DNA from: a virus
Virus record (IMG/VR): IMGVR_UViG_3300028388_000441
Coordinates: 1 to 32,329 of that record
DNA: 32,329 bases
Direction: 5' to 3' (one strand)
Positions 20,854 through 30,553 of this stretch are shown one piece after another (positions within the stretch are counted from its first letter, which is position 1; each line of letters opens with the position of its first letter). Both the position numbers and the translations under genes were made by a program. The notes below the pieces were generated by a model, which saw nothing but the letters and a program-made list of their open reading frames with translations, had not been told where the DNA came from and ran no database searches.

Positions 20854-22641
20854 TTAAACAGTGCCAACAATTTCTTCAAACTCAACACCCGTTCTAACTG
20901 CGACAAAGTTAAGTGTCACAAAGTTAATCGAACGAGCAGGTTTGATGAAAATGCTAGCAACAAATTCGTTTCTATCAACGATTGCCGGAGTATTGTTTGT
21001 TTCGTCACAAACAACTCGGAAGTCAGTGATACCTCTACGACCCTGAATCTCACGAAGCAGAGGTTCAACCACGTTTACAAACTCAGCGCGAGTAAACTCG
21101 TCATTGAATTCAAACATGATATTTTTACCTGCCTGAGCAATCGAACGCTCAATCGCGAGGAAGAGGCGACGGACATTAATACGGTCAAATGCCGAAGGTC
21201 TGCCCTCAAAGGTCTTGTCGCCGAACAGGATCACGCCAGAACCAGGGATATTGGCGATCGGGTTGATCCCTGCCTTGTACAGCGTGTCTCTTTGGGTCTT
21301 ATTGGGATTCGAGAGAATGTCAGTAACACCGAGGTAGTTACCACGTCTCTGTCCTGCCGGAGAGAACCAAGGTGCAGCAACAAGATCAGTTGCCGCCATC
21401 AACCCTGCGGTGCTAGAAGCAGCAGGAATATTGACGTAGTTATCGTTGTACTTATCAAACACCTTCAGGTAGTTATTGTCAACAACCAGATAGGAAGATG
21501 CCGTAAGTGCACTTGCAAACGTTGTTGCAGCAGTCACGGGAGCAGCATTGCCGACAATTGCTTGTCTGTTGGGAGAAGTCGTAACAACGCAGTCTTTACG
21601 TGCTTCAGCAACTGCAACCGCATAGTTGATCACCGTTGCCGCATCGGAGTCATCAGAGACCTGAGGGCAAATGAGGAAGTCAACCGTGACAGTTTCTGTG
21701 TCTTCAAACTTGTCTAATCCAGTTTGAACCTGACCAACTGTGAGATCGGAAGAAGCAGCGCCACCACCAAGATCAATCTTGGCGACAGAGTTTGTCCACG
21801 CGCTGGTGCCGATGCTATAATCGACATTGGAGTCTACAGTTGTCGTCTTACCCCAGTTCTGACCAATGTTCTCAAATGTAGAACCAAATGCAGAGTCATC
21901 ACCGAAGTAACCGTTCCAGACGTACTGAGAACGAGCATTGATTACGTCAGAGATGTAGTTGGGCGAACCGTCCGGAGTAACCGCATTCTTTGCGACGGAC
22001 AAGAAAGGAAAGGTCTCAAGAACCGTGTTCGGTGTCCCTGTGAAAGCACCCGTGCGGTCAATGACTGCAACGTGAACTTCGTCTTTGGAACCACCGCGAG
22101 CATTTGCCCAGGCACTTGTGCCAGGCGCAGCATCGAAGGAACCGGAATAAGACCAAGCACCAAAGTAATCAGCACCTGCAGAATCGTTGGCGGGGCAGAA
22201 GGAAACGCTCAGGGCATTCCCGAGATCACCAGGGTACTTAGCGACGAACGATCCGGTCTTAAGACCAGATTCACCAACAGCACCCTTGACGTTGGTTTCC
22301 CAATCGGTTAGGTTTTCGACAACTGCAGAGTCACCAGTAAGTTTGGTTGCCGCAGAGTGCGCGTTAATTCCTCCATTGTTACCACGAACAATAAACAAGG
22401 AATCGGAATATTTTAGAAAGTATGCAGCAGAGTGAAAATCCACTGAATTGTTTTCGTCAGGAGCAGCAAAAGCAGTCACCAGTCCAGACTCGTCTGCGAC
22501 CAGCGTTCTATCATTTACCGGACCCCAACGAAAGTTTCCTACAAATGCTCCAGTAGAGGTGCTGACATTAGGTGCTACACCTGTCAGGTCGATCTCTCTA
22601 ACTGTAACTGCAGGAGAAGCAGACGGTGAGAATAGTGCCAT
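20854..22641 (-). CDS. 18: Contractile tail sheath protein gp18
   Basis: 595 aa (T4: 659). The N terminus SPAVTVREIDLTGVAPNVST is typical of T4-like sheaths. The conserved C-terminal domain includes LYKAGINPIANIPGSGVILF, GDKTFEGRPSAFDRINVRRL, FLAIERSIAQAGKNIMFEFN and GVEFEEIVGTV. The middle protruding domain is shorter than in T4. It forms the contractile sleeve. A late promoter box lies 64 bases upstream of the ATG. Confidence 0.97.
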   Translation of the reverse strand: MALFSPSASPAVTVREIDLTGVAPNVSTSTGAFVGNFRWGPVNDRTLVADESGLVTAFAAPDENNSVDFHSAAYFLKYSDSLFIVRGNNGGINAHSAATKLTGDSAVVENLTDWETNVKGAVGESGLKTGSFVAKYPGDLGNALSVSFCPANDSAGADYFGAWSYSGSFDAAPGTSAWANARGGSKDEVHVAVIDRTGAFTGTPNTVLETFPFLSVAKNAVTPDGSPNYISDVINARSQYVWNGYFGDDSAFGSTFENIGQNWGKTTTVDSNVDYSIGTSAWTNSVAKIDLGGGAASSDLTVGQVQTGLDKFEDTETVTVDFLICPQVSDDSDAATVINYAVAVAEARKDCVVTTSPNRQAIVGNAAPVTAATTFASALTASSYLVVDNNYLKVFDKYNDNYVNIPAASSTAGLMAATDLVAAPWFSPAGQRRGNYLGVTDILSNPNKTQRDTLYKAGINPIANIPGSGVILFGDKTFEGRPSAFDRINVRRLFLAIERSIAQAGKNIMFEFNDEFTRAEFVNVVEPLLREIQGRRGITDFRVVCDETNNTPAIVDRNEFVASIFIKPARSINFVTLNFVAVRTGVEFEEIVGTV

Positions 22642-22704
22642 GACTGTTATCCTTTTCGTTTACAAATGATAAGTGAGGCATAATACGGTTATTTTCAATA
22701 CATT

Positions 22705-22712
22705 TATTTATA
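22705..22712 (-). promoter_or_regulatory. T4-type late promoter for genes 18-19
   Basis: TATAAATA on the minus strand in the 87-base gap between genes 17 and 18. Transcript would start near 22699 with a leader of about 58 bases. It allows the sheath and tube to be made in far higher amount than terminase. Confidence 0.8.
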
Positions 22713-22728
22713 ATAATGCGTTTCTAGA

Positions 22729-24336
22729 CTAAAATCCATAATCTTCTTCATTGATCCAATCAACAACATGCCTTTCTCTATTCTCGATCTCTTGGATGTA
22801 TTGACTTCCATCATCTATAATTCCGAATGGAACAACGTCTCTTTCTATTTCATTCATTCTTTCTTCAAAAAGAACCTGCTTTAGGTTGATGTCAGTCATG
22901 TCCGAGAAAAACTGCGTCGAAGCAAAATATCCAAACATCACGAGATTCATCATCAAATCGTCATGATTTCCATCACTTGCTTCGTAGGATTGCCCTTTGG
23001 CAACAAAGGTAGAAATCTCAAGAATTGTATTTTCATCAACGATCTCTAGTTTGTTGTTTTCCAGTATGTCTTTGATTGCCGAGCAACCGAGACGTTTGGT
23101 CTTACGATTTATCTCGATGCCAAGAGCATTAGATTTCACGGAACTGGAGACATGAAGGTTTTCGTATTCCAAGTCATAATAAAGACCATTGCAAACTACC
23201 GAACCCTGATCATTTGCTTCAACAACAACATAAGCATTGCTGTAAAGATTCGCATACTTATAGATAATATTTGGAAAGAGTATTGGAGAGATAGAATTGT
23301 TACGATACACGGCAACTTGCCGAAAGGGAGTTGTGCTGATATCAATGACGTTAAACGTCGAAAAATCCTGTCCTCTTCCTTTAGAGACATCAACCGTTAT
23401 AAGGTATTCATGACCTTTTTCAGGTTTTTTGTAAAGAAGTAGATCTCCTCCTTCAAGGATTTCTACGGGGTTCTTTGCCCTCAAAGAAAGCAGAGTCTCT
23501 GCATTAATGAGAGTGTCGCCTGTACCAAAGAAGGTATTCCCAAATTCTTGATCAAACTGAAGTTGCGATGTGTTCGCAATGGTTTGTCGTTTCCAATCCT
23601 CATCTCTCCCAGGAACGTCCCACCAGTTAACTTCAAACGGTTTGTACTCGTTTACTCCTTGGACTGCCCCTGTCCAAATCTTCTCAAACTGATTCCCGAT
23701 ACCGTTTGCGGTAGAGGTGATAATAACCTTTGTGTCTTTACCCGAAGAAATTACGGGGTAAGTAGAGGTATAGAACTCAGCGGCACGCTCCACGAATGCA
23801 AACTCGTCGAGGAACAAGAGGTTAACAGACATACCCCGGATACTACTACCACTAGTGGCAGCAGCAATAACCCTTGAATTATTGCTAAACTCAATAGACC
23901 CTTTATTGAGGGCTCTGCATCCGGGTTGAAGAAAGAAAGGAAGGTTTTCCAGAGCGAGTGTAACACGAGCAAGCATCTCCCTCGCAGTTGCGCCTTTATT
24001 CGCCAGAACCGCGATAGTTTTTTCAGGGTGAAAGATTGCATACCAGAGAAGGTATACAACAGAGGAAATAGATTTACCAGACTGACGGCAAGCAAGAACG
24101 ATAGAGAAACGATTCTGATTGAAATGCTCAAACATTTTCTCTTGATAAGGATAAAGATTAAAGTTGACTAATCCTTTATCGAGAGATACGATTTTAACAT
24201 AGTTCTTCGCAAAATATGCAGGATCATTCATGCACTTAGCGTATTCGCGAACCTTCTCCTCTGTCCACTCTTCTTGAACGCCATCACGTTTGACATTGAT
24301 ATTACCGAGATAACTATTCTTCTCTTGCAGACTCAC
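22729..24336 (-). CDS. 17: Terminase large subunit gp17
   Basis: 535 aa (T4: 610). The ATPase domain shows Walker A CRQSGKS (83-89) and Walker B with catalytic Glu LLFLDE (173-178), then the coupling motif STANG near 208-212. The nuclease domain has its metal-binding acids in TVDVSKGRGQD (Asp316), VVEANDQG (Glu373) and HDD (Asp459/460). It cuts concatemeric DNA and pumps it through the portal. The start overlaps the end of gene 16 by 23 bases. Confidence 0.97.
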   Translation of the reverse strand: MSLQEKNSYLGNINVKRDGVQEEWTEEKVREYAKCMNDPAYFAKNYVKIVSLDKGLVNFNLYPYQEKMFEHFNQNRFSIVLACRQSGKSISSVVYLLWYAIFHPEKTIAVLANKGATAREMLARVTLALENLPFFLQPGCRALNKGSIEFSNNSRVIAAATSGSSIRGMSVNLLFLDEFAFVERAAEFYTSTYPVISSGKDTKVIITSTANGIGNQFEKIWTGAVQGVNEYKPFEVNWWDVPGRDEDWKRQTIANTSQLQFDQEFGNTFFGTGDTLINAETLLSLRAKNPVEILEGGDLLLYKKPEKGHEYLITVDVSKGRGQDFSTFNVIDISTTPFRQVAVYRNNSISPILFPNIIYKYANLYSNAYVVVEANDQGSVVCNGLYYDLEYENLHVSSSVKSNALGIEINRKTKRLGCSAIKDILENNKLEIVDENTILEISTFVAKGQSYEASDGNHDDLMMNLVMFGYFASTQFFSDMTDINLKQVLFEERMNEIERDVVPFGIIDDGSQYIQEIENRERHVVDWINEEDYGF

Positions 24337-24664
24337 CGCTAATCACCTTTTTTTCATTCTGTAGGAGTCTCTGAAGGTCGGTTGTAGAACCAATAAACAA
24401 GTTGTTGGTTGTGTTACCGAGTTGTTTAGCTTCTTCGGAGCGATTAATATCTTTGTTCTTTTTATTCAAATCCATGAGTTTGTCGTTGACATCTGATATA
24501 TTTTTCATCATATTTGACAAGACCTCAAAAGCACGAGGGTGCTCTGATTCGCGTGCAACCTCGATCATAAGATCCATTGCTTCGCGTCCCTTTTCGATCA
24601 ATTCGTAGTAAGTGTCACGAGAGTATTCGTAGTCACTTTTTACATTATCAGAACTGTCTATCAT
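24314..24664 (-). CDS. 16: Terminase small subunit gp16
   Basis: 116 aa, shorter than T4 gp16 (164). It is helical throughout: YYELIEKGREAMDLMIEVAR, then a central coiled-coil segment (SNMMKNISDVNDKLMDLNKK). This matches the central oligomerisation helices of gp16. The gene lies between 15 and 17 with overlaps on both sides (ATGA with 15). It regulates gp17 and recognises DNA ends. Call by synteny and helical pattern. Confidence 0.9.
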   Translation of the reverse strand: MIDSSDNVKSDYEYSRDTYYELIEKGREAMDLMIEVARESEHPRAFEVLSNMMKNISDVNDKLMDLNKKNKDINRSEEAKQLGNTTNNLFIGSTTDLQRLLQNEKKVISGESAREE

Positions 24665-25446
24665 GGGGCAGCACTGTCCAAGTAAAGTATGTTAAATCCG
24701 AAATCACTATCAGGACTGACACCTGTTGGAGTCGGTTTGATATTTATATTTTCAATGAAAACGTCGCTATCTGCAAGTCCTGCTCCGACGTTGAAAATGT
24801 TGTTATTAACTTCGCGAATGATCTTCCCGTCTTTTTCTGGCCCATAGAACGAAATTTTCATTCCAAACGTAAGAGTATAAATGATTGTTCTTCTTTGTTC
24901 TAGGGCGGCGTCGTAAGTATCTTCAAATGTAATTCCATTTAAAGCGATCGGAACGTCTTCAGTAATTTCTGGATAATCAGAAAATGGTTTAACCGAAACG
25001 GTATACTGCGGGTTAAAGTATGGTAAAATTTGCTCAACAATCTGGAGAGCGTCGTCCTGAGATTTTGCGTATATGTTTAATTGGAATGAGATATCATAAG
25101 GAACTGAAGTATAAATTCTTCTTTTTTGAGTTACAGACCCGTCAATAGCACGAACAATGCTGTTTGTTTTAGGAAGTTGCCTTTGAGAGTCATACGACAT
25201 ATCTGTAATTTCAAACGACATACGAGGAAGTTTAATCGCAACTCTACGCTCTGCTTCCTCTCCCTTTGACATTTCAGTAAGACGTTCAATGAAATTTCTC
25301 TTTGGTGCGTATGAAAGAGGAACCTTCACCTGAGAGACAGTTTCTCCGGCAGAGTTGTTTCTTAACACATAAATGTTATTGAAAAGAGAACCAAACACAG
25401 AAACTGCAGTTCGGACCCTTTTATGATAAAACCAAGTTCCAAACAT
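24661..25446 (-). CDS. 15: Tail sheath terminator / stabiliser gp15
   Basis: 261 aa (T4: 272). The N terminus MFGTWFYHKRVRTAVSVFGS with GSLFNNIYVLR, then VKVPLSYAPKRNFIERL, and the central IVEQILPYFNPQYTVSVKPF match T4 gp15 (GDLFSNIQI, VPITYASKEHF, IVEQILPYFQPHFN). It caps the tail tube and sheath and binds the neck. Its ATG overlaps the gene 14 stop (TAATG). Confidence 0.95.
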   Translation of the reverse strand: MFGTWFYHKRVRTAVSVFGSLFNNIYVLRNNSAGETVSQVKVPLSYAPKRNFIERLTEMSKGEEAERRVAIKLPRMSFEITDMSYDSQRQLPKTNSIVRAIDGSVTQKRRIYTSVPYDISFQLNIYAKSQDDALQIVEQILPYFNPQYTVSVKPFSDYPEITEDVPIALNGITFEDTYDAALEQRRTIIYTLTFGMKISFYGPEKDGKIIREVNNNIFNVGAGLADSDVFIENINIKPTPTGVSPDSDFGFNILYLDSAAP

Positions 25447-27188
25447 TATTGCATGTCTCCGAATGGGTTCGATTCGGTGAAGTCTAGGAAATCGCTCTCA
25501 AAGTCATCGAATACTGTATTCTGAGATTCTTTTTGAATTTCTTGCAACTCTTGTACGAGCGAAACCGCACTGACTGCACCTGATTCGCTACCAACAATTC
25601 TTTTCCCGGTAGTGAATGTATGATAATTTCCGTCTGTTGATCCGACATGAGCAAGTTGAAGAATTCTATCTGAATCTGACCAATCAGTAACTTCACCTTT
25701 TATTGTGTAAGAAGAATTGACTTGTGTGACTGTTTCGCCAATTACAAAATCGCTATCTTGGTAAGGTAAAGATAAAGTAACAGTCGGAGTTGTTAAATAA
25801 AATTCTCCGCTGTCTAGGATAGAAACACTAGAAACCGATCCGTCATCAGAATCAATGGATATGCTAAGAGAGACCGGACGACCATTTAAATGCAATAACG
25901 CAGCAGTATCAGAATCCGAATCAAATTCTGCTTCCGGAACATCAATCGAACTATCAAAAGAACCAGTGAATCGAGAGGAAAGAAGAGAAGATTTAGTTCC
26001 AACGGATGCTCTGAATTCGTCAATGTAACCATTCATAACAACCCATTGCTCGCTATCATATGTTCCAATAGCAGAGAATCCTATAGCATATCCTTCTCCA
26101 GTAAACAGATCAAGGTCTTCCGGATGCGTGCTATCAAATACTTTATCGCCGTCCAGATAGACATAATGATTCGTGCTATCAGCGCCAATCAGAAGATGAT
26201 GCCAATTGTTAACCGTAAGATCTACGTCCGAATAGATTTTTGGTTCTTGATTAAGGTTATTAAACCGAGTCGAGATTAATTTTCCGTTTTCGTTCACACC
26301 ATAAACAAATCTGAGTTGTTCGCCACTATCTTCGTTACTTCCGCCAGTAATCAATATACCTGCCTTTTGATTAGCAGAAGGAAGTTGATCCAAATAAACA
26401 AACATTTCAATTATGCCGTTATTCGACAACTGTTTATACGAGTTCTCTTTACCTCTTAGAAGGTTGACATTAAGAGAAGAGTTACCGAATTTTGAGAACC
26501 CCGAATCTGGGTCACTAATTGTAATTGTTGGTGGTGCGCTGTACCCGAATCCAGAATTATTGATAGAGGATGCTTGAACAGATCCTTGTTGATCTATTTC
26601 AAGAGTGATTTCTGCACGAGAAGACTCTGCTGAAGGAAGAGTGAGGGCATATTGATATGCACCTTCAAACTCAATTGCATCAATTTCCTCAATGTCTGTG
26701 TCGAAGTCTTCGTCGCTATATTCGAACAACTCACATTGCATTCTAAATGTTGGCAGTTGACTCAACTGATAGAAAGGAGTTTCGGTTTCTACTTTTCGGA
26801 TCTCAAATATGGAGTTGGAAAGAGGAAGATAAATTAAATCGCCTTCTCTTGGTCTGAAATCTGCCTCTTCAAGTCTTGCGCCAATCAACTGCTTCCAGCG
26901 TCTTCTCGCAACAACAAACGATGCTTGATCTCTCAGCTCTACGCCAAATTTGGTAAAAAGGTCTCCTTCACCATCAAACCCTTCAATGTTTTCAATATAC
27001 ATTTCAATTTTATATGCATCAGTAAACCTTGACGGAATATCGTCAACAAAGATTCTGTCTTTGTTTATAATTTCACGAGGGAGATAATATACATCTTGCC
27101 CGTAAAATTGCAAAGATTCTATAACAAGATCTTCATAGAGATTTTGCTCTGAGCGAACTTTTTGTGAAATGTACGGGTTTGTTGCCAC
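25446..27188 (-). CDS. 14: Neck protein gp14 with inserted LamG-like domain
   Basis: 580 aa, against about 256 in T4. Residues 1-160 are gp14: VIESLQFYGQDVYYLPREII, FTKFGVELRDQASF, GDLIYLPLSNSIFEIRKVET and PFYQLSQLPTFR. The extreme C terminus ESNPFGDMQ matches the T4 end (SSPFDNDFMD). Between them about 300 extra residues occur. They include a concanavalin-like LamG fold (about 240-400; NNWHHLLIGADSTNHYVYLD and MNGYIDEFRAS). Two similar beta repeats bracket it (SVQASSINNSGFGYSAPPTI at 203-222, SVSSVSILDSGEFYLTTPTV at 451-470). gp14 joins head to tail; the insert should project from the neck and might bind glycans or whiskers. No frameshift is seen. Confidence 0.9.
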   Translation of the reverse strand: MATNPYISQKVRSEQNLYEDLVIESLQFYGQDVYYLPREIINKDRIFVDDIPSRFTDAYKIEMYIENIEGFDGEGDLFTKFGVELRDQASFVVARRRWKQLIGARLEEADFRPREGDLIYLPLSNSIFEIRKVETETPFYQLSQLPTFRMQCELFEYSDEDFDTDIEEIDAIEFEGAYQYALTLPSAESSRAEITLEIDQQGSVQASSINNSGFGYSAPPTITISDPDSGFSKFGNSSLNVNLLRGKENSYKQLSNNGIIEMFVYLDQLPSANQKAGILITGGSNEDSGEQLRFVYGVNENGKLISTRFNNLNQEPKIYSDVDLTVNNWHHLLIGADSTNHYVYLDGDKVFDSTHPEDLDLFTGEGYAIGFSAIGTYDSEQWVVMNGYIDEFRASVGTKSSLLSSRFTGSFDSSIDVPEAEFDSDSDTAALLHLNGRPVSLSISIDSDDGSVSSVSILDSGEFYLTTPTVTLSLPYQDSDFVIGETVTQVNSSYTIKGEVTDWSDSDRILQLAHVGSTDGNYHTFTTGKRIVGSESGAVSAVSLVQELQEIQKESQNTVFDDFESDFLDFTESNPFGDMQ

Positions 27189-27191
27189 GAA

Positions 27192-27953
27192 TTATCCTAT
27201 AAAGAAAGTTGGACCAACGTCCTCTTCTTCCCTAAACTTAGTAAGAATTCTTTCAATGTCTTGGTTTGCGTCTTCTAGGATTTGTCGACCGCTGATGGTA
27301 ACTCCACCGGGGAGTTGCATTCCTTCAAATTTAGACATGTTGATACCCCACTGCTTTTTGATAAGTGCAGCGGTATATTCTTTCAAGAACGAGTGATTCC
27401 AGAGAGAGTGATAGTCGCTAGAACCAGAAGATGGTGTCCGGATACCATAGACTTCATAAACCAAGTAATCACCCGAAGAAATTTTCTCGTCTGAGAGATA
27501 AAAATAGAGTCGGTTCTCTTGACGCGAGAATGTCATCTCTGGTGTTCCAGTTAGTTTCATATCAATCAAAGACAAATATTGCTGCATCTGCTCATAGTAA
27601 GCCATGTCGCCTGCAAAATTATTCAAATCCATCACATCATTCAACATCATTTGGTATTTAATGTCGAAGAAATTCGTTGTCTGAGAGACAGTATTAATAG
27701 GAAAAACTCTTACCACCGTAAGAACATCGGTGTTGCCGATATCGATATATCCATTCGAGATATCTGTTTGCGTTAATTCATGAGAAATATAGAACCTGCG
27801 AGAACCATCAGGGTGTTTTTCTCTAAACCACTGCAATGCTTCGTCAACACGATCTTCAACCTGTTCATCGTCAACATTTATCTCGATAACAGGACTGCCT
27901 AACGCACGTAGGCAATAGTCGATCAGTTCTTCTCTATTGTTTGGCGACGCCAT
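27192..27953 (-). CDS. 13: Neck protein gp13
   Basis: 253 aa (T4: 309). The T4-family pattern is clear: REELIDYCLRALGSPVIEIN, VEDRVDEALQWFREKHPDGS at the N terminus, and LWNHSFLKEYTAALIKKQWG with MSKFEGMQLPGGVTISGRQI near residues 185-230. gp13 forms the ring below the portal to which gp14 and the tail attach. A late-promoter-like TATAAACA lies 18 bases upstream. It ends 4 bases before gene 14. Confidence 0.95.
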   Translation of the reverse strand: MASPNNREELIDYCLRALGSPVIEINVDDEQVEDRVDEALQWFREKHPDGSRRFYISHELTQTDISNGYIDIGNTDVLTVVRVFPINTVSQTTNFFDIKYQMMLNDVMDLNNFAGDMAYYEQMQQYLSLIDMKLTGTPEMTFSRQENRLYFYLSDEKISSGDYLVYEVYGIRTPSSGSSDYHSLWNHSFLKEYTAALIKKQWGINMSKFEGMQLPGGVTISGRQILEDANQDIERILTKFREEEDVGPTFFIG

Positions 27954-27970
27954 TTATGCTTCCTAAGTCT

Positions 27971-27978
27971 TGTTTATA
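27971..27978 (-). promoter_or_regulatory. Late-promoter-like box before gene 13
   Basis: TATAAACA on the minus strand, one base from TATAAATA, in the 37-base gap ahead of gene 13 and 18 bases from its ATG. It could start the 13-17 transcript. Weak because of the mismatch. Confidence 0.45.
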
Positions 27979-27990
27979 TCCAATCTCAAT

Positions 27991-28326
27991 TTAGTTTAAC
28001 AAAGTACCACTAGCATTATAGACATTAATTCTATTTGCTGTAATTTGATTATTGATAGTTGTGGAGAATGCTGAGTCATTGTTAATTGCTGCAGCAATCT
28101 CGCCTAGAGTATTTAGTTGATCTGGAGCACCATTAATGAGATTTGTGATTGCAACGTTAATGTCACTATCCGCTCTTACTGTTGTATAATAAAGATTGCT
28201 ACCTTCTGCGATATTATCTGTTGTGAGATTGGATACGTGAGAGGAATTAATTGCCCCATCCGCAATCATGCTAGACAAGATAGAGTTATCTGCGATAACT
28301 CTGTGAGTTATTTTCGTTAATGCCAC
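27991..28326 (-). CDS. Short fibre-like structural protein (111 aa)
   Basis: 111 aa. Residues 35-55 (TTDNIAEGSNLYYTTVRADS) are the same module found twice in the 783-aa fibre upstream. The rest (NGAPDQLNTLGEIAAAINND, then TTINNQI) is a repeat type common in phage fibre and appendage proteins. The N terminus (MALTKITHRVIADNSILSSM) also recurs in marine phage fibres. It follows a terminator and precedes gene 13. It may be a small fibre subunit, an adaptor, or the remains of a larger fibre gene. The ribosome site is AGG, 9 nt upstream. Confidence 0.75.
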   Translation of the reverse strand: MALTKITHRVIADNSILSSMIADGAINSSHVSNLTTDNIAEGSNLYYTTVRADSDINVAITNLINGAPDQLNTLGEIAAAINNDSAFSTTINNQITANRINVYNASGTLLN

Positions 28327-30553
28327 TCTACCTACTCCAATTATTCAGCAGGTGGTTAAAAAATAAGGATTTCTCCTTACGAGTTTATTTAGTTAAGTTT
28401 TATTCTGGATTGTTTTTTATATTTTCGATTTCAGAGCGAAGCGAATCAATCTGTTTCTGTTGCATTTTGACTGCTTCAATTAAATATCCTACAAGATTTC
28501 CATATGCAACACTCTTAAATCCACTGTCATGAACAAGTTCTGGTGCTATTTTTTCTAACTCTTGTGCAATTACCCCGCTTCCTTTCTCTCCATCTTTTAA
28601 AAAGGAAACCCCTCGCATCTGTAAAACTTTAGATCCGTCAAGTGTTTCGATATTAGTCTTGAGTCGCTCGTCAGAAGAACCTGTGACAGTTCCTGTCATG
28701 GTCAAGTTTCCGACACCATTAATCGTGCCATTGTAAGATTTAAATCTATCTTCTGCATCGTGATACAGATTAGCAGCAGGAATAGCAGAGATTGTTGTTC
28801 CAGAGCCGCCGTTCCAACCAAGTCTAATTGAGTCTCCCCCGCTAATTTCCAAAAAACGAGCAAACAGTTTGTGATATCCAACGGTCAAGTAAATAGATGT
28901 TCTAGAACTATCGTTGAAAAACGCTGTCGCTCCATGTGCACCGTAGTCGTCTGCGACTCTAACTCCATCAATGTACATGTCTACGGAATCGTCTGCTTCT
29001 ACACCAAACCTATAATCTCCTGCGGTAGTGATTAGGAGGTATCCATGAACTTCCGTTAAATAAGAATCTGCGGAAAGACTCAGTTGAGCACTATTATCCC
29101 AAGTTCCCGAAGTCCTAAAAGAAGTTATGTCGTCTCTTTCAACGGTATCAAATTCAATTTCGCTAAGAGGATGTATCGTTTCAGCGTGATTATATGCAAA
29201 ATAAGCAAGTCCTGTTTCTAGCGGAACGCCATCTTCATTTTCTCTTGGATAAACAATACCAGCATTAGTAGAATCTCTTTGCTCTATAATACCATCTGTT
29301 ATTTGTAAATCGCCAACACTAACTTGTGCCCCGGTACTTGTTGTCCTAAATTTTACTTGAGCACCGCTGTAAAGCTCCACTTGAGTATCAGAAGCAGTAA
29401 ACCAAGGATTGTTACTTTGGTTTTTAAAAATAACACTATTGCCGCTGATTAAGTTTAAAAATGCAGAACCAAGGTCCATGGTGAAGGATGCTCCTGATCC
29501 TCCCCGAGTGATCCCTGTTGTTGTTAGAACTCCTCCACTAATATCTCCGGTAACGAGAAAATCCCCGTTCGTATCAATATACCCAACGTTTGTGGATCCT
29601 GCATTCCATTCCATAATATTAATATTTGTTGTTGTAACCATAGTATTATCAACAACAACGCGACTTTGTAATCGAATGTAATCCGAACTTCCGGTTCCGT
29701 CGTTCTCTGATCCGATAACTAGAACACCTTCTTCTGATACTCCTGCATAATTAGGAAAATATGAAATATAAGCAAAGTCAGAAGGAGAATTAACGCCGGA
29801 TTTAAAGTAAATAGTAACCGGAGATGCATCTGCACCACTATGCAATTCAAGAGAAACGTTGTCTAAAGCACTTTCTACTTTCGGAGCACCACCAATTCCA
29901 TTAACATATGCTTTCGATCCGCCAGAATCTGTATCCTTTCCGGTTATGATGAGTGCGCCCCCACTGGTGATACGCATGTGTTCGGTGTTATTATACCTGA
30001 ATCGGAGCGCGTCTTGAATATATCCAATGTCGAAATAATTACCAAGCGCGTCAGACACACCTGTTTCGGCTAAGCGTATCCGCGCATCGTTAGAGGCAGT
30101 AGATGTTTCGGTGTCACGTATGGTTAAAATAGGATTTGCGGCACGAAGCTCCATTAAAGTATCGGGACTCGTCGTCCCAATCCCCGCACCACTGGCCAGA
30201 ACAATGTTCTTATCATCAACTTCAACGGTTGTACTATTAATCGTAGTAGTCGTGCCGTCAACCTGTAAATTACCTGCGATTACAAGTGTTCCGGTATCAT
30301 CACCATGAGTTGCCGGATCAATCGTAAAGGTACTTGGTCCGCGAATATATCCAGTAGTTGTGATATTACCAGTACTGATATTCCCGGTCAGATAATCTGC
30401 AATGTCACTATCCGCTCTTACTGTTGTGTAGTAGAGATTGCTACCTTCTGTCAGATCATCAGTTGTCTTTGTTGTCAGTCTTACATCAAAATCTGAATCT
30501 GCTCTTACTGTAGTATAATAAAGGTTTGAACCCTCTGTCAAGTCTGCTGTGGT
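28162..30553 (-). repeat. Three copies of a NLYYTTVRADSD module across two fibre genes
   Basis: Similar 63-base units lie at 28162-28224 (111-aa gene), 30404-30466 and 30491-30553 (783-aa gene). Each encodes TT-x-x-(L/I)-x-EGSNLYYTTVRADSD. The DNA itself is highly alike, not only the protein, which makes the copies substrates for recombination. Coordinates give the span; the space between is not repeat. Confidence 0.8.
28358..28379 (-). terminator. Rho-independent terminator after the PA14/S74 fibre gene
   Basis: On the minus strand TAAGGA (28379-28374), loop GAAA, TCCTTA (28369-28364) and TTTTTT (28363-28358). The stem is short, but the GAAA loop and six T residues make a good intrinsic terminator. 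Confidence 0.75.

Noticed and set aside
20830-22311. Two plus-strand open frames opposite genes 18 and 19
   Set aside because: They mirror the tail sheath gene; Asn/Arg/Cys-rich residues and no promoter or ribosome site. Antisense shadows of biased codon use.
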